From: Romanomermis culicivorax
Taxonomy: Eukaryota > Nematoda > Enoplea > Mermithida > Mermithidae
Assembly (NCBI GenBank): GCA_963922205.1
Contig: CAWUHX010000294.1
Coordinates: forward strand, 360,845 to 424,844
Direction: 5' to 3'
DNA: 64,000 bases
The translations under genes and the position numbers were made by a program. The notes beneath the pieces were generated by a model. It searched no databases and was not told the origin of the DNA. It saw nothing but the letters and a program-made list of their open reading frames with translations. This document shows, in pieces, positions 63,306-64,000 of the stretch. Positions within the stretch are counted from its first letter, which is position 1. Each line of letters begins with the position of its first letter.

Positions 63306-64000
63306 TTATACGTGCCTTTTCCGGCGGAACCGAACTGAATGCAATCGATACAACGTAACCGAACGAAAGGAAAATTTTTGTCCCGTTGGGTTCGGTTGAA
63401 GGTTAGTTTCGATCGTTTTTCGCAATATCTCAGTTATCCTTCCTGACAGAAAGTGAATTTTCAGGCTGAACGGTTCAAGCTGTTCACAATCTGTTCCATT
63501 CGTCGAAAAAGCCAAGTATAAATAAGCCTTTAGTCTATCTGCCATTCTGTATCGATAGAGCTTTATAAGCTGGAAATTATGGAAGATAGATCTGAGTGAC
63601 AAGCAAGTGTGTACGGCTTGTTTAAAACTCTGTTATTTTTATTTGCTACTGTATTAACCCGCGTGCATCAGGAATTTGGAAGCGCTGACGTTCCTCCTTC
63701 TAGTTTTCGCTCTTTTTCTTTCTGTTTCTGCCTTATCTGGACGCCTATCGCTCGAAAATAATTTCCGATTATGGCTACAGCTGCAATTCACAGACAGCCA
63801 GTATCTATGAGTCGTAGTGCTGCGTCAAAAACGCACGCTATGGCCATCGCTCGAGATTATATAACGCAGCCTCGTTTGAGTGAGCTAATTTTATACTCGT
63901 TGATTTTTGAAATAAACAGACTTGCATTAGAGATCAAAATTCGATTTCGATGTAATTTAGAACTCGTTTTCTTGCAGTACTCTGCGTTGATACCACTGCT

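Overview
The window is eukaryotic, almost certainly from an invertebrate animal. It is AT-rich and gene-poor. It has one convincing host gene with GT..AG introns, an RNF11-type RING-H2 protein. Most of the rest is transposable elements at many stages of decay: a Ty3/gypsy-like LTR element, a DIRS-type tyrosine-recombinase retroelement, a mariner, a pogo-like fragment, and many hAT-like elements that I delimited by terminal inverted repeats and 8-bp target-site duplications (TSDs). I recognised no rRNA, tRNA, CRISPR array or bacterial operon. The species cannot be named from this sequence alone.

Layout. 1-1877: minus-strand 5' end (LTR, leader, broken gag) of an LTR element related to the one at 5283-14535. 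1.9-5.3 kb: diverged tandem repeats, a GATTAGAC/ATCCGC word array and a foldback element. 5283-14535: a complete 9.25-kb LTR element with two 899-bp LTRs and an AAAC TSD. Its unusual feature is an envelope-like glycoprotein encoded between gag and protease, in the same open frame as protease. Its RT/RNase H/integrase part is broken by stops and frameshifts and has YLHD in place of the YxDD motif. 16.2-48.7 kb: a dense nest of hAT-like and MITE elements, called families A, B, C, D, F, G, J, K, L, N, O and P here. Many carry perfect or 7/8 TSDs, and three have their empty site elsewhere in the window. 33568-35262: the RNF11-like gene, with a family A element in intron 2 and transposons ending about 130 bp before its ATG. 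43.66-44.86 kb: three nested inverted-repeat structures with TTAA and TA target sites. 52.4-56.5 kb: a decayed minus-strand DIRS element with inverted terminal repeats and an internal complementary region. 57.76-59.06 kb: a mariner pseudogene. 59.1-64 kb: small repeats and one unassigned membrane-type reading frame.

How the parts fit. The gypsy-like element was once autonomous (gag, glycoprotein, protease, RT, RNase H, integrase), but its pol is dead now while gag and the glycoprotein-protease frame remain open. The hAT families are mostly non-autonomous. Several carry their own short word repeated next to both ends, which fits subterminal transposase-binding arrays. A short hairpin with the core GCGAAGC recurs in several unrelated families. 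Coordinates of element ends rest on TIR/TSD reading by eye. Family letters are local labels, not database names.
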